From Cryptomeria japonica (lineage: Eukaryota; Streptophyta; Pinopsida; Cupressales; Cupressaceae): a stretch of 64,000 nucleotides of DNA. The stretch is taken from the NCBI RefSeq assembly GCF_030272615.1, contig NC_081409.1, forward strand, positions 914,003,840 to 914,067,839, read 5' to 3'. Within the stretch, counting starts at the first letter, position 1, and every line of letters begins with the position of its first letter. The position numbers and the translations under genes were made by a program. A model generated the notes under the pieces. That model saw only the letters and a list, made by a program, of their open reading frames with translations. It was not told the DNA's origin and did not search any database. Below, in pieces: positions 34,174 to 44,502 of the stretch.

Positions 34174-35322
34174 TTGAAGCTTACTAGGGACACATTTTGA
34201 AGCCTTGCCTTTTTCAAATTAACCATCACCATATCACCAACCACAAATTGGATATCTTTCCTTTTCTCATCTACTCTTTTCTTGATCCTTTGAGTAGTGT
34301 CTAATAGGGTCATCCTAACCTGCTCATGAATCTCTTGCATGGATTGAGCCATGTCTAAGGAATGTCCACTCTGTTGTCCCATCTTTCCAACATCTCTGAG
34401 CTCCAAAACACCTCTAGGATGAAGGCCATACACAATCTCAAAAGGTCTTTTACCGGTGGACCTATTCACACTGTCATTGTAGGCAAACTCAGCTTGATGG
34501 ATGATATGATCCCAAGCCTGTCCATACTCCTTTGTCAAGCATATAAGAAAGTTTCTAAGTGTTCTATTGACCACCTCAGTTTGGCCATCCATTTGGGGAT
34601 GATAGGCTAAACTGAAAGACGAGTTAGTACCCAATCTCTGCCACAAAGTCTTCCAAAAATGACCAATAAACTTTGCATCTCTATCTGATACAATGCTGAT
34701 AGTTAAACCATGAATTCTAATAACCTCCTTGAAAAACAAGTGAGCAATGCGACTAGCATCATGAGTGACCTTACAAGGAATAAAATGAGCCATCTTACTA
34801 AACCTATCTACCACAACATAGATGCTATCAAAACCTGATTTGTGTTAGGCAAACCATCAACAAAATCCATACTTACACATTCCCATGGCCGGTTGGGGAT
34901 AGGTAAAGTTTGATAAAGACCAACATTGGAAGATGTACCCTTAGCTCTTTGGAAAACTACACATTGTTCCACATATTTCCTGATATCTCTTTGCATCTTA
35001 GGCCAATAGTAGAATCTTTGGACAAGTTCCAAAGTCTTGTTGAAACCAAAATGTCCAGTTAGGCATCCATTGTGCTTCTCTTGCATCAAGTTTTTTCTCA
35101 TAGACCCTTTAGGCACACATACATGTCCTCCTTTGAACAAGAGTCCATCTTGTAAGGTGTAATCTACATATTCACTATGAAAATGGTTTCCAAACTTTTG
35201 GCAAACCTTGTAGGCAACATCAAAGTCATCATCATCTTCATACAAATCCTTGAAACTATCCACTCCAATACTTTCGAGTTGCACTTCTTGCACTGTTAGT
35301 AACCTTCTACTCAATGCATCAA
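34170..35322 (-). pseudogene. E6 integrase
   Basis: Two overlapping minus frames. The first (to about 34808) has the zinc finger region (HFGFNKTLELVQRFYYWPKM, then a C..C pair with one Cys apparently changed) and the first catalytic Asp (VSMDFVDGLP). After a frameshift near 34810 the core continues with the second Asp (SIVSDRDAKFIGHFWKTLW) and Glu (DGQTEVVNRTL). The DNA-joining triad is therefore preserved in pieces but the protein cannot be made intact. Confidence 0.88.
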
Positions 35323-35706
35323 CTACTTTATTACATTTTCCTTTCTTGTTTTTAATGGTAAAGGTATATGACTGCAAATATCTACCCATTTAATATGCCT
35401 ATGGTTCAACTTTTCTTGAGAGTTAAGAAAGCTAAGAGCTTGATTATCAATATAAACCACAAATTCCTTAGGCAGTAAATAATGCCTCCATTTCGTAAGG
35501 GATTGGACAAGTGCATACAACTCCAAATCATAAGAGGAATACCTTTTCTTTGCGTCATTGAGATTCTCATTGAAAAATACAACTCGTCTATTGTCTTGGC
35601 TTAAAATTGCTCCAACTGCTATGTTGCTTGCATCACATTCAATGGTGAAGAGTTTGTCAAAGATTGGTAGAATGAGTACCAGTTGAGTAGCCATCTTTGT
35701 CTTCAA
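35323..35706 (-). pseudogene. E6 RNase H
   Basis: The minus frame shows FTIECDASNIAVGAILSQ with the first catalytic Asp, SYDLELYALVQSLTKWRHYL with the Glu, and VYIDNQALSFL with the second Asp. It ends near the tether to integrase (VVDALSRR, in the next frame). A one-frame shift separates it from integrase. Confidence 0.9.
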
Positions 35707-36660
35707 GAGATAAAATCATCTTTGTGCTTCCTTTGTGCATTGAAACTTGGTTCTCATACCTTCCTTGATTGTCTCAGGCATGGGTGTACATATTTCACTA
35801 AACCCTCTGATGAACTTTCTATAAAATTGAGCCAAGCCATGAAAACTTCTTACTTCACTTGTTGTCTTAGGTGTAGGCCAACTAATTATAGCTTCTACCT
35901 TAGAGGTATCCATCTTCAAATCACCTCTTGAGATTACAAACCCAAGATACACCAACTCCTGTTTCATCAACTCAGATTTCTCCTAATTGATGGTTAGTTG
36001 CTCATCACATAGTTTTCTCAATATAATTTCTATATGCTTAAGATGTTCATCTTTAAACTTGCTAAAAATTAAGATGTCATCTAAGTAAACAACAACAAAT
36101 TTACCAATATAGCCCTTGAGTACTTCATTCATGAGTCTCATGAATGTGCTAGTAGCATTTGTAAGTCCAAATGGCATAACAAGCCATTCATAGAGTCCTT
36201 CTGTGGTCTTGAAGGTTGTCTTCCATTCATCACCCTCCTTGATTCTAATTTGGTGGTAACCACTATTGAGGTCTATCTTGGTGAAGTATTCAAAACCTCC
36301 CAAACAATCCATCAAGTCTTCAATTCTTGGAATGGGAAATCTATAGCTGATGGTAATCTAGTTTATGGCTCTAGAATCAGTGCAAAGTCTCCAAGGACCT
36401 CCCTTTTTTGGAGCCAAAATGGTGGGTACTGCACATGGGCTGATGCTCTTTTTGATTAGTCCATTATCTAAGAGTTCTTGTATTTGCTTGGCTATCCCCT
36501 TGTCATGGTCCGGTGTCATTTTGTAAGCTGCCTTATTGGGCAATGAAGCTCTAAGTATGAAATCAATTTGGTGACTTATGGAACGTTGAGGAGGCAATGT
36601 AGCTAGTGTTCCATCACTAATAATGTCCTTGAACTAATTTAGGACCTGGTGCATTTATTA
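35707..36660 (-). pseudogene. E6 reverse transcriptase
   Basis: Three minus-strand segments in one frame, separated by stops. They carry the N-terminal RT block (APKKGGPWRLCTDSRAIN), the palm block [37 protein letters not shown], and an intact YLDD at 36076-36087, then the thumb ([29 protein letters not shown]). Normal for chromoviruses apart from the stops. Confidence 0.92.
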
Positions 36661-36899
36661 GGAATGCATACTTTCTTTTGTTTGTTGTCTTCTTTTGGCT
36701 TTACAATAATGGCAAACCCCACTCCTTATCCTTCCTTGAGTGTGTTGATGAACTCTTTGTCACTGACTAGCAACACATTAGAACCTTTTGATCTGCCCTC
36801 TACTTGATCTCCTATGGACTAAATTTTTTAGGTGGTTCCATCCTTTTGAAAGGTATAAACGTTCTTCTCTCCATGGTGTATTTCTTTTCTATCAAACTG

Positions 36900-37403
36900 C
36901 TATGGCCTACCTAGGAGTAGGTGGCAAGCATCCATGGGCAAGATGTCACACAAGATTCTATCCTTGTAGCCTCCTATAGTGAATTCCACCCAAGTTTGTT
37001 CATTCACAAGAACATGCTGCTCCTTGTTGAGCCATGTAACCCTATAAAGATCACTATGTGGTATTCTTGGAAAATTGAGCTTACTCACCACTTCCTCTGA
37101 CACTATGCTATATGTGGATCCTGAATCTACCACCACTCTACATACCTTTCCCATGATCTTGATTTTTATCCTAAACAAGGATCTCCTTTGGCTAGGTTCC
37201 TCCTTAACCGGTTCTTTAATCAAGACTCTTCTTATCACAAGGCTCTCTCCAACCTCTGAATCCAAACTCACTACTGATGCTTTCATGTTTGTTGCATCCT
37301 CTTGAGCATAATTTACTCTCCTCTCACCTCCTTGGGATGAAGAAGACTTCTCAGGACATCTATAGGTCGGGTGTCTAAGTTGATGGCAATTGAAGCACTT
37401 CAT
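36900..37403 (-). pseudogene. E6 zinc knuckle and aspartic protease
   Basis: A CX2CX4HX4C knuckle (CFNCHQLRHPTYRC) at 37356-37397 is followed by a protease domain with D-S-G at the Asp codon near 37127 (VVVDSGSTYSIVS) and the closing LLLGRP. It is in the same frame as the upstream gag pieces, while RT is in another frame. Confidence 0.88.
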
Positions 37404-38414
37404 GGTGGCAAAATAGGACCCTCTTCCCGATCCAATAGACCTTCATCTACCAGAGTTGCTAGATCCCCTTCCTCTATAGCTGCTCTTGCTATCAGAATCC
37501 CCACTTTGCTCAACCAACTTGGATTCCCCTTGGGATCTTTGGTCTACACTTCTTCCACCAAAGCTACCTCTTTGACCTCTGTCATCTCTTCCCCTACCTC
37601 TGCCTTTGTTGCTTTGCTCTTATTTCTTCTTTCTCTTTTCCTCCACCTTCAGTGCCAATTGATATCACTTATGCATAGTATTGGGACATAACAAACTCAA
37701 TTCCTCTTGAATATTCCATCTCAAACCATTCAAGTATCTGACAACCTTGATGCTTTTATCCTCTACCACCTTGGATCTCAGACACAACTTTAGAAATTCC
37801 TCAGTGTAGCTACTCACATCCAAGTCTCTTTGTCTCAAATTTTGTCTCCTCTTGTGCAATTGGATCTCATAATCTTTAGGGATGTATGCTTCTTTCACCT
37901 TAGCTAGCATTCCTTTCCAAGTGGCTATTGAGTTCTTACCCTCTTTTTACCTCTCTTGGATAAATTTCCACCAAGTCAAGGTTGCTCCTCTCAATCCGGA
38001 TTTGACCACTTTCACCTTTTGTGCCTCACTGATCCCATCACATTCAAAGTGATTCTACAATCCTTCAATCCATTCCATGACTACCTCAGGCTCCATTTTT
38101 CCACAAAAAAGTGGCACTCCTTCCAAGGATTTTCCTCCTAAGGCCTTTATTTCTCTAAGGAAAGATTCTTCAGGTAGAATAGGGTCTATTTAAGGTGTAC
38201 TATCCTCTTTTAAAACTTCTTTACCCTTCCCTTCATTGACCTTGATTGTCACTTTCTCAGTCTTGTCCTCAACTACTTCTAGTTTGCTCTCCAATTGTAG
38301 TAATCTTTCCCTGAGGAGTCTATTTTCTTCCTCTCTATCTTCTACCTTCTTGGCTAACTCTGCATTGGTCACCATCCTTAGACAATGCTCTCCTACTGAT
38401 TCAGTGTCAGTCAT
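37404..38414 (-). pseudogene. E6 Gag
   Basis: In minus sense the first ATG is at 38414 (MTDTESVGEHCLRMV), only about 28 bases beyond the primer site. A coiled-coil segment follows (LAKKVEDREEENRLLRERL), then the capsid domain, recognisable from 37910 (SYTEEFLKLCLRSKVVEDKS, VVRYLNGLRWNIQEEL). Stops and small indels interrupt it. Confidence 0.8.
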
Positions 38415-38441
38415 GTACTGGCTTCTTCCCAAATCTTGGTT

Positions 38442-38453
38442 GCTTTGATACCA
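38442..38453 (-). other. primer binding site of E6 (tRNA-iMet, one mismatch)
   Basis: GCTTTGATACCA on the plus strand is the reverse complement of TGGTATCAAAGC, one base from the initiator-Met complement. Three bases separate it from the LTR. Confidence 0.88.
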
Positions 38454-38456
38454 CTA

Positions 38457-39036
38457 TGATGGGGAGGGATACTCAAAGAGAGTCACTCCTTTATCAAAAG
38501 GTAGTCAAGTGTTGTCTTAGTGGGCTGAATTATTTATTCTCTAGTATATCAATCAAACTAGACATCCAAACTCTCTAGGAGTGCTCCCAATAAGTATGTA
38601 CTCATTGGTTGCTCAAGCATGGTTGAGATTCACAAGGGTAAATCCAACCTTACACTATCAATCTCCTAACATATGCTTGTAGGGGATGTAGTCAGTGTTC
38701 ATGAGGTTTTCCAAGGCCATTCAACTGGTTTTGAGTTTGGGTTTCATCCTTTTCTCCATCGCTCCATCACTCCTTTTTCTATTTTCTAGGCCTAGTAGCC
38801 ATAGAGCCCCAATTAGCCCTGCCTAGCCGGTTTTTGTGGATTTATTCAAAATTTTCCCAAACACCCAAACAAACTCATTTGTGATCCAAGTACCCTTTTG
38901 GGAGAAATTAAAGGTTCATGAAGTGAGGAAACTCGGTCTGACCATACAAGTATGAAACCCAAAAATGGCTTCTTTTGAGGGGTTTAAGGGTCTTTTTGGT
39001 CTTCTTTCAAGGTTTTAATACCTTCCCTGATCTACC
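38457..39036 (-). repeat. 5' LTR of E6, left piece (split by E7)
   Basis: Matches the first 580 or so bases of 32220-33770. Cut at 39036, where CTACC (39032-39036) is the target-site copy for E7. Confidence 0.92.
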
Positions 39037-40296
39037 TATAGCGTCCTAAAATTGTGACACTTGCAATTTCGACTGCATTTCGGTCTTCACAATGGCGACG
39101 CAACACACAACCTGAATGGAGACCCCGAAACCTGATTACGACACTGAAAACTGCATTTTTCAAGCACCCTGGCCTAAACCTCCTTGTACCCTGCTGTCCC
39201 GGGAGGTGGGACCAGAGCGCCCAGCGCCCTGGTCCTTCAGGACCAGGGCGCCCAGCGTCCTGGTCCCCAGGACCATGGCGCCCAGCGCCCTGGTCCCTGG
39301 GTCCTATTTTGGGCCCGGTCTCCTAAGGGATCTCGGGTCTTTTTGTTTGCAATTTGGAAAATTAACTTTCCTGGTCAGCCTAAGGTCAGGAAAATCAGTC
39401 TATCAGCCCCAAATGACAAGTATATAAACTACATTTTTCTCTCTCATTTGGTATGAAGAGGATATGTGTACAAAGCGTGGAAACTATACTCAGGCATTCA
39501 AGCATTCAAGCATTCTTTCAAGCAATTGATCATTTCAAGTCTCCATTCAAGGCTAAGTGTTGCATTCAAGTCAAGGATTCAACCATTGAAGAGGAGATCA
39601 CATACTACATATTACAACAACATACAACATCTATACCTTCGCACATAAGGATACAAACATCCTTAGAACAAGGTATTAGTACTTGTTTTACAGTCATTTA
39701 CATTTGTAGCACTTGCTCATTTCTTGGTTAATTCCAAAATCGGGGTTTGACCTAAAGGCAAACCCCTAATCCCTAACCCCCCAATCGTCTTCGCTTTTCT
39801 ATGTGTAGGTTGCAGGTACGCGGCTGAAATTGAAGATCTGGAATCCTTGTGCAGAGACGAACATATCCCCCTTCGTTTCGCGGATTTTTCGGAGGACCGT
39901 GGCGCTCGGGCGCCATCGTCCTGGCAACTTTTGCTCAAATTTGCAGGACAGCGCCGTATCGACATTTTACTGCTAATTCCAGGTCCACAGCTTCATCCTA
40001 TATCTCTATCTCAGTTTATAAGCGAATCTTTTTCACTTTCTATGCATTCCTAGCTTAATTCTTCTATCAACATTCTTTACAAAAGAGGGTAGCCTTGCTT
40101 TCTTAACCCTTGAAACACATTTAGCATCCAATCTTGCATTGCATGGGATTGGATCTTGTGGGTTTCAACCCCTCTTTTGAATGTAAAGTCTCTCCCCTAA
40201 GTGAAAACCATCAACCCTAGTGAATCTCCCTTCTCTCTCCTCGGAGTTGGAAGAGGGGAGAGCAACTAGGGTTCGATCACGATTTTTTGCTTTACA
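39037..40296 (+). repeat. 5' LTR of E7 (1260 bp)
   Basis: It starts TATAGCG, against TGTAGCG in the 3' LTR, a G-to-A change of the terminal TG. It ends GCTTTACA. Bases 39211-39300 are a GC-rich block of 30-bp units with the words GCGCCCAGCGCCCTGG and CAGGACCA, including a perfect inverted repeat at 39224-39251. A TATA-like TATATAAAC lies at about 39420. ATTCAAG is repeated about eight times at 39490-39590. Confidence 0.95.
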
Positions 40297-40299
40297 TTT

Positions 40300-40317
40300 T
40301 GGTGAACCCGACGTGAA
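40300..40317 (+). other. primer binding site of E7 (tRNA-Trp type)
   Basis: TGGTGAACCCGACGTGAA, identical to the E3 site; the identity extends to 20 bases including two upstream T's. Confidence 0.88.
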
Positions 40318-40375
40318 CATCCTTTCTGATTATTCATGGTTGGATCTGAAAATTGGATTCCTTGATTACATTTCC

Positions 40376-40660
40376 ATGTTTGATCTTTTGCAAATTTTAG
40401 AGGTTAATTGCATAAAAAACCCTAATTTGAATGGTCTTTTTAACGAGGACATGGGTAATTCCTCTAATCCTCCTAATGATGAAGAAGCTCTCCATGAGGT
40501 TTCTGTAGAACAACTTTCGAAATTGGATAACCAATTTGACGATTTTCGACAATGGATGTCTCAAGAATACCCTGATAGTCAAGCTCTTCCTTTAATTGAG
40601 GGTCTAAAACGTATGCTTCAAAGTGATAAGAATGGAATTGATATGTTGTGTGGTATTTGA
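40376..40660 (+). CDS. gag: E7 Gag, N-terminal segment ending at an in-frame TGA
   Basis: The first ATG after the primer site in the gag frame is at 40376 (MFDLLQILEVNCIKNPN). The 94 residues are acidic and mostly helical (VSVEQLSKLDNQFDDFRQWM). TGA at 40658-40660 ends it, and the same frame is open immediately afterwards for more than 1030 codons. Either the TGA is a point mutation in a single gag, or the short product is made alone with occasional read-through. Confidence 0.7.
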   Translation: MFDLLQILEVNCIKNPNLNGLFNEDMGNSSNPPNDEEALHEVSVEQLSKLDNQFDDFRQWMSQEYPDSQALPLIEGLKRMLQSDKNGIDMLCGI

Positions 40661-43600
40661 CACATTGTGAATTCGAACGTGATGCCTATGAAGAGTTGTG
40701 CTGAAAATTTGGGTTATACACAACCTCCTACTCAAGTCAATCATTCTATTCCTTTGATGACTTCTATTGCTAGCATACCTACCTTTACATCAAACATAAT
40801 GGCTACTTCTACACAAGACATTCCTCCTGTGATCACCAGTCATGGGGGCAATCCCTCTTCTTCAATTAACCCTCTTCCTTCATTTAATCCAACTTCTTCA
40901 TTCATTCCTTCAATGAGCGTTTCTATTACATCTCCACAAATGAACATGATGCAAGGGGGCAATTCGTTTAACCTTCCTCCTTGTAGTGTTCCTCCTGTCC
41001 AATCATCTCCTATGACTAATAATCATAGAGTCCCACCACCTTACTCTTTACCTTCTTTCAATAACATAACACCTCCATCACAATCTAACACATCTAATAT
41101 GAATTCTTCGACTGAAGCGACCATTAACAATCTTGCGCAAACTGTCTCTTCTTTACAGCAACAAATTGCCTCTATGAATCAATCTAAGTTTAGTGTGCCC
41201 ACATTTGATGTTGCGAGCCCACTTTCTCTTGACATTGTTCGAGCTATTCCCCCTAAACATGTTGAAATCCCGCATTTGGAGCTTTATAATGGTAAAGGTG
41301 ATCCTCTAACACATGTTAAGACTTTTCAAACAATATGTACTGATTTTGCTTATGACCAAAGGTTGCTTGCAAAACTGTTCACTAGAACATTAAGAGACAA
41401 AGCCCTACAATGGTATTGCTCATTGCCTTCTTATTCTATTACTTCTTTCGAACAACTTGCAAATGCTTTCATTCAACAATTTCAAAACAATATAAGTCCT
41501 AAAGTTACTTTGATTGATTTAATGCATTGTAAACAAGGTGTTAAGGAAAAAGTGACTGATTTCATTGGTAGATATAAGCATTTGTATGCTCAAATTTCTT
41601 TTCTAGTGCCTGACAATGATATTCAAAGAATCTTTATTTCTAATTTACAAAAAGATATTCGAGACAAACTTCTGTTTTCTGACTTTACTTCTTTCCAACA
41701 GTTGTGTGCAACTCTTCACAATTATCAACTGACTGTGAGTCAAATGGAACAATCACATCCTATGGCTCCGAGTGATAAGGGTGATAGCAGTCAACAACCA
41801 TTTGGGAAGTTTAAACCGAACAGAGATTCTATCAAATTCAATGAAAACATCATCAACAACAATGTGAATGCAGCATCAGGTGTGCCTCCTATTTCTAAAT
41901 TTTTCAAGAAAGAAAGAAAGTATACTCCTTTGAATGAATCATTGCATAGTATTATGAATAAGTTATTGGAACAAAATGTGCTTACTCTTCCTCCTATAAG
42001 GCAAATTGATCCTGCAAAGATTACTTCACCTTATTTTGATAACAAAGCTTTTTGTCAATTTCATCGTCAGCCTGGGCATGATACTGAAAAATGTTTTTCT
42101 TTAAAGGGTAAAATTCAAGATTTGATTGATAATAATACTATTTCTATTTCTGGAGTGAATGATAAAGGCAATACATCTGTAGCTCCTCCTAATCAAAATC
42201 TTCAGATTTTCACTGATCAATTACCTTCTCATACCTCTAATGCAATTGAGGCTAATGATTCTTCTCTCTCATCTGATGGTCTTGTGTCTATGACTCCGAA
42301 TGTGATTAACTTTGTAGAGCAGCAAGAAAACCCTAAAGAACCTTCCATCACATTTGATTCCAGTGAAACCATTAGGGCACCTGATGGTCCTTTATACATA
42401 GTTGCAAAAGTCAAGAATACACCTTGCCGTGGAGTGCTTATTGATCCTTCGTGCATGATTAATGTTATTACTGAAGAATTTCTTTTTACTTTGCAATTGA
42501 ATCAAGTGATTTATGACAAAACAGATGTGATTGTGAAACTATTTGATGCATTTTCTTCTCCTGCAATTGGTTCTATTACATTGCCTATTGAGGTCCATAA
42601 CAAATCCCTTGATGTGAACTTTGCTATTATTCCATCTTCCGAACAATTTCGTGTGAAGCTTGGCTATCCTTGGCTATCTTCCATGAAAGATATTGCTTCT
42701 CCTATTCACAAGTGTTTGAAATTTCCCCATAATGGTGAAATTGTTACTGTCAATCATAGTCTCTTTAAACCAACTGAAAGAACTTCTAGCATTCCTCTTG
42801 ATTACTTTTGGCCTAAACAATTCCAATCTCTTCCTCCGCGAAGTGATCATCTTTTCAAATCTTATCAAAAATGGAAAACAGATATGATCCTATCTCTAAG
42901 TGAACCTAGAACACCTAAACTTGATATTCCTATCATTCTTGAGAAGGAAGTTCTTCCTTTGAAAGATAAAACTAATGTCTTTCCTCAAGAAGATTCCCAA
43001 CCCATCCCTATGGATGTGACTATGTCTATGCCTAATAAACCTCCTAAAAGTAGACCTATAACTCCTCATCATGATGGACTTGGTCTCCTTCCTAAACCAA
43101 ATATTCCTCCTTTGTATGGAGCAGTTCCTCCTCCTTCTTTTTATAGAGAGAAGAGACCTTCTTCTTCTCCTATTATCCAGCCTAAGAGACCACAACCTAA
43201 ACACCCAAGTGCTAAGGATGAGAACATTCCTCCTCCTCAATCTTCGCAACTTCCTACTAAGGCTAGACGAAATCGTTCTGCACGTGAACGCCAGCGAAAG
43301 CGTCGTCTTAGAGCTCAAGCAGCTGCTTCTCAAACTTTGCAATCTCCAAAAATACCTTCAACAAGCATTATTCCATTTTCTCCTCAGCTGGACGTTGAGC
43401 CTAAATCTCCTAAACATAAGATGCATGATGGTCTTGATCCTGTGCGAGTTAAAGATCCTATTTTTATAAATCTTGATGATGATATGGATGAAAATGTTAT
43501 TCATGATGAAAATATTACTCCTCTTGCTTCTGATAGTGAATATGAACTTGTTGATATTGATAACCATTTATCTAATGAATTTTCTAAAGCACTTATCCTA

Positions 43601-43762
43601 GCTCCTAGACAAGAACAACGTGGCTCGGAACATGAACATAGCCCTTGTTTGGATCTTGTGATAGCTCCATCTGCTGTGTTGGATGTTCCTCCTCTAGCGT
43701 GTTCCCTGCCTTCCCGAAACATTGATCAGCAAGATCGGGGGGTAGATGACGTGCTAGACTAG
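40661..43762 (+). CDS. gag: E7 Gag-protease polyprotein, main part (about 1030 aa)
   Basis: Residue numbers start at the GTG at 40667; the first ATG in frame is at 40682. A proline/serine/asparagine-rich region fills residues 1-180. A retrotransposon gag capsid domain follows at about 200-345 (HLELYNGKGDPLTHVKTFQ to FISNLQKDIRDKLLF). The CX2HX4HX4C finger starts at C463 (CQFHRQPGHDTEKC). A protease-like domain has Asp593 in LIDPSCMINVITEEF, so the usual D-S/T-G reads D-P-S, and it ends KFPHNGEIVTV, matching KFPHNGAEITI in E3. A long proline-rich, low-complexity tail contains a basic cluster (KARRNRSARERQRKRRLR, about 864-885). No polymerase domains follow. Apart from the upstream TGA the frame is intact over 3.1 kb. 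Confidence 0.9.
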   Translation, partial: HIVNSNVMPMKSCAENLGYTQPPTQVNHSIPLMTSIASIPTFTSNIMATSTQDIPPVITSHGGNPSSSINPLPSFNPTSSFIPSMSVSITSPQMNMMQGGNSFNLPPCSVPPVQSSPMTNNHRVPPPYSLPSFNNITPPSQSNTSNMNSSTEATINNLAQTVSSLQQQIASMNQSKFSVPTFDVASPLSLDIVRAIPPKHVEIPHLELYNGKGDPLTHVKTFQTICTDFAYDQRLLAKLFTRTLRDKALQWYCSLPSYSITSFEQLANAFIQQFQNNISPKVTLIDLMHCKQGVKEKVTDFIGRYKHLYAQISFLVPDNDIQRIFISNLQKDIRDKLLFSDFTSFQQLCATLHNYQLTVSQMEQSHPMAPSDKGDSSQQPFGKFKPNRDSIKFNENIINNNVNAASGVPPISKFFKKERKYTPLNESLHSIMNKLLEQNVLTLPPIRQIDPAKITSPYFDNKAFCQFHRQPGHDTEKCFSLKGKIQDLIDNNTISISGVNDKGNTSVAPPNQNLQIFTDQLPSHTSNAIEANDSSLSSDGLVSMTPNVINFVEQQENPKEPSITFDSSETIRAPDGPLYIVAKVKNTPCRGVLIDPSCMINVITEEFLFTLQLNQVIYDKTDVIVKLFDAFSSPAIGSITLPIEVHNKSLDVNFAIIPSSEQFRVKLGYPWLSSMKDIASPIHKCLKFPHNGEIVTVNHSLFKPTERTSSIPLDYFWPKQFQSLPPRSDHLFKSYQKWKTDMILSLSEPRTPKLDIPIILEKEVLPLKDKTNVFPQEDSQPIPMDVTMSMPNKPPKSRPITPHHDGLGLLPKPNIPPLYGAVPPPSFYREKRPSSSPIIQPKRPQPKHPSAKDENIPPPQSSQLPTKARRNRSARERQRKRRLRAQAAASQTLQSPKIPSTSIIPFSPQLDVEPKSPKHKMHDGLDPVRVKDPIFINLDDDMDENVIHDENITPLASDSEYELVDIDNHLSNEFSKALILAPRQEQRGSEHEHSPCLDLVIAPSAVLDVPPLACSLPSRNIDQQDRGVDDVLD

Positions 43763-44487
43763 TTACATTAGCATAGCAGATTCTCTCCCCCTCTCTTTTG
43801 TTACTTCTTCTATATGTTATTCTCATTCTTCTATTTGTTGTCCTTAGTGTTGTCTACTTGAGGACGATGCAAAGCATTGAGATCTCTCGATCTCTCTCAT
43901 GTTGACTCAAAAGACACATGTGTTCCCTTCTTCTAGGTGACCTTCCTTGATTGGGGAATGAAAAACAATTATGCATACATACATATGATATACATGAATT
44001 ATCATATAGCATACTGACCCTGAGGAAAGCGAAGTCACCTCGTGCTTTGTGTTTTGTGTCTATTATCCTTGGGCTTATCTCAAACTTGGGGGCTAAATCC
44101 TTGCGATAACGTGCTCCTTTCCTTTCTCATTTCTTATATGTATCACTACCTTAAAGCAATCACCCCCGGTGAGGCGTGTGCGATCACTTTAACGTAGGGG
44201 GGCATACATCCCGTTCATATCTTTTCAAGATACTTGAAAATTTCTTGACAAATTTAACCTTGCCTTGAAAATTTTTGATATCTTTCTTGCATGACTCATA
44301 GTGAGGGAACCTTACTACTGACAGTCATGGTTCTCCCTCGTGATCTTCCCTTTTACTTTGTCAATCGAAGTCGTAAGATCCTTAGTCCACTGGGGGCTTG
44401 GTGTGTCTTGCCTCCTTGACGTGGTGAAAGCCTTTCAATGTTATTTCCTTGTACTTTACCGGAAGTATGAGCATACATACTCCTGCT
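43763..44487 (+). other. E7 3' non-coding region
   Basis: No ORF of note. Three G-run words of type TGGGGGCT occur: near 44093 (CTTGGGGGCTAAATCC), 44392 (CACTGGGGGCTTGG) and the terminal polypurine tract. Confidence 0.6.
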
Positions 44488-44502
44488 AAAGTGGGGGCTA
44501 AA
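44488..44502 (+). other. polypurine tract of E7
   Basis: AAAGTGGGGGCTAAA directly before TGTAGCG of the 3' LTR. Confidence 0.85.

Noticed and set aside
39453..39731. A 92-residue ORF inside the E7 5' LTR, repeated in the 3' LTR at 44889
   Set aside because: Its conservation only reflects the near-identity of the two LTRs; composition and context give no sign of a gene.
42896..43342. Arginine/serine-rich minus-strand ORF opposite the E7 gag tail
   Set aside because: Mirror of low-complexity codons in gag; no independent support.
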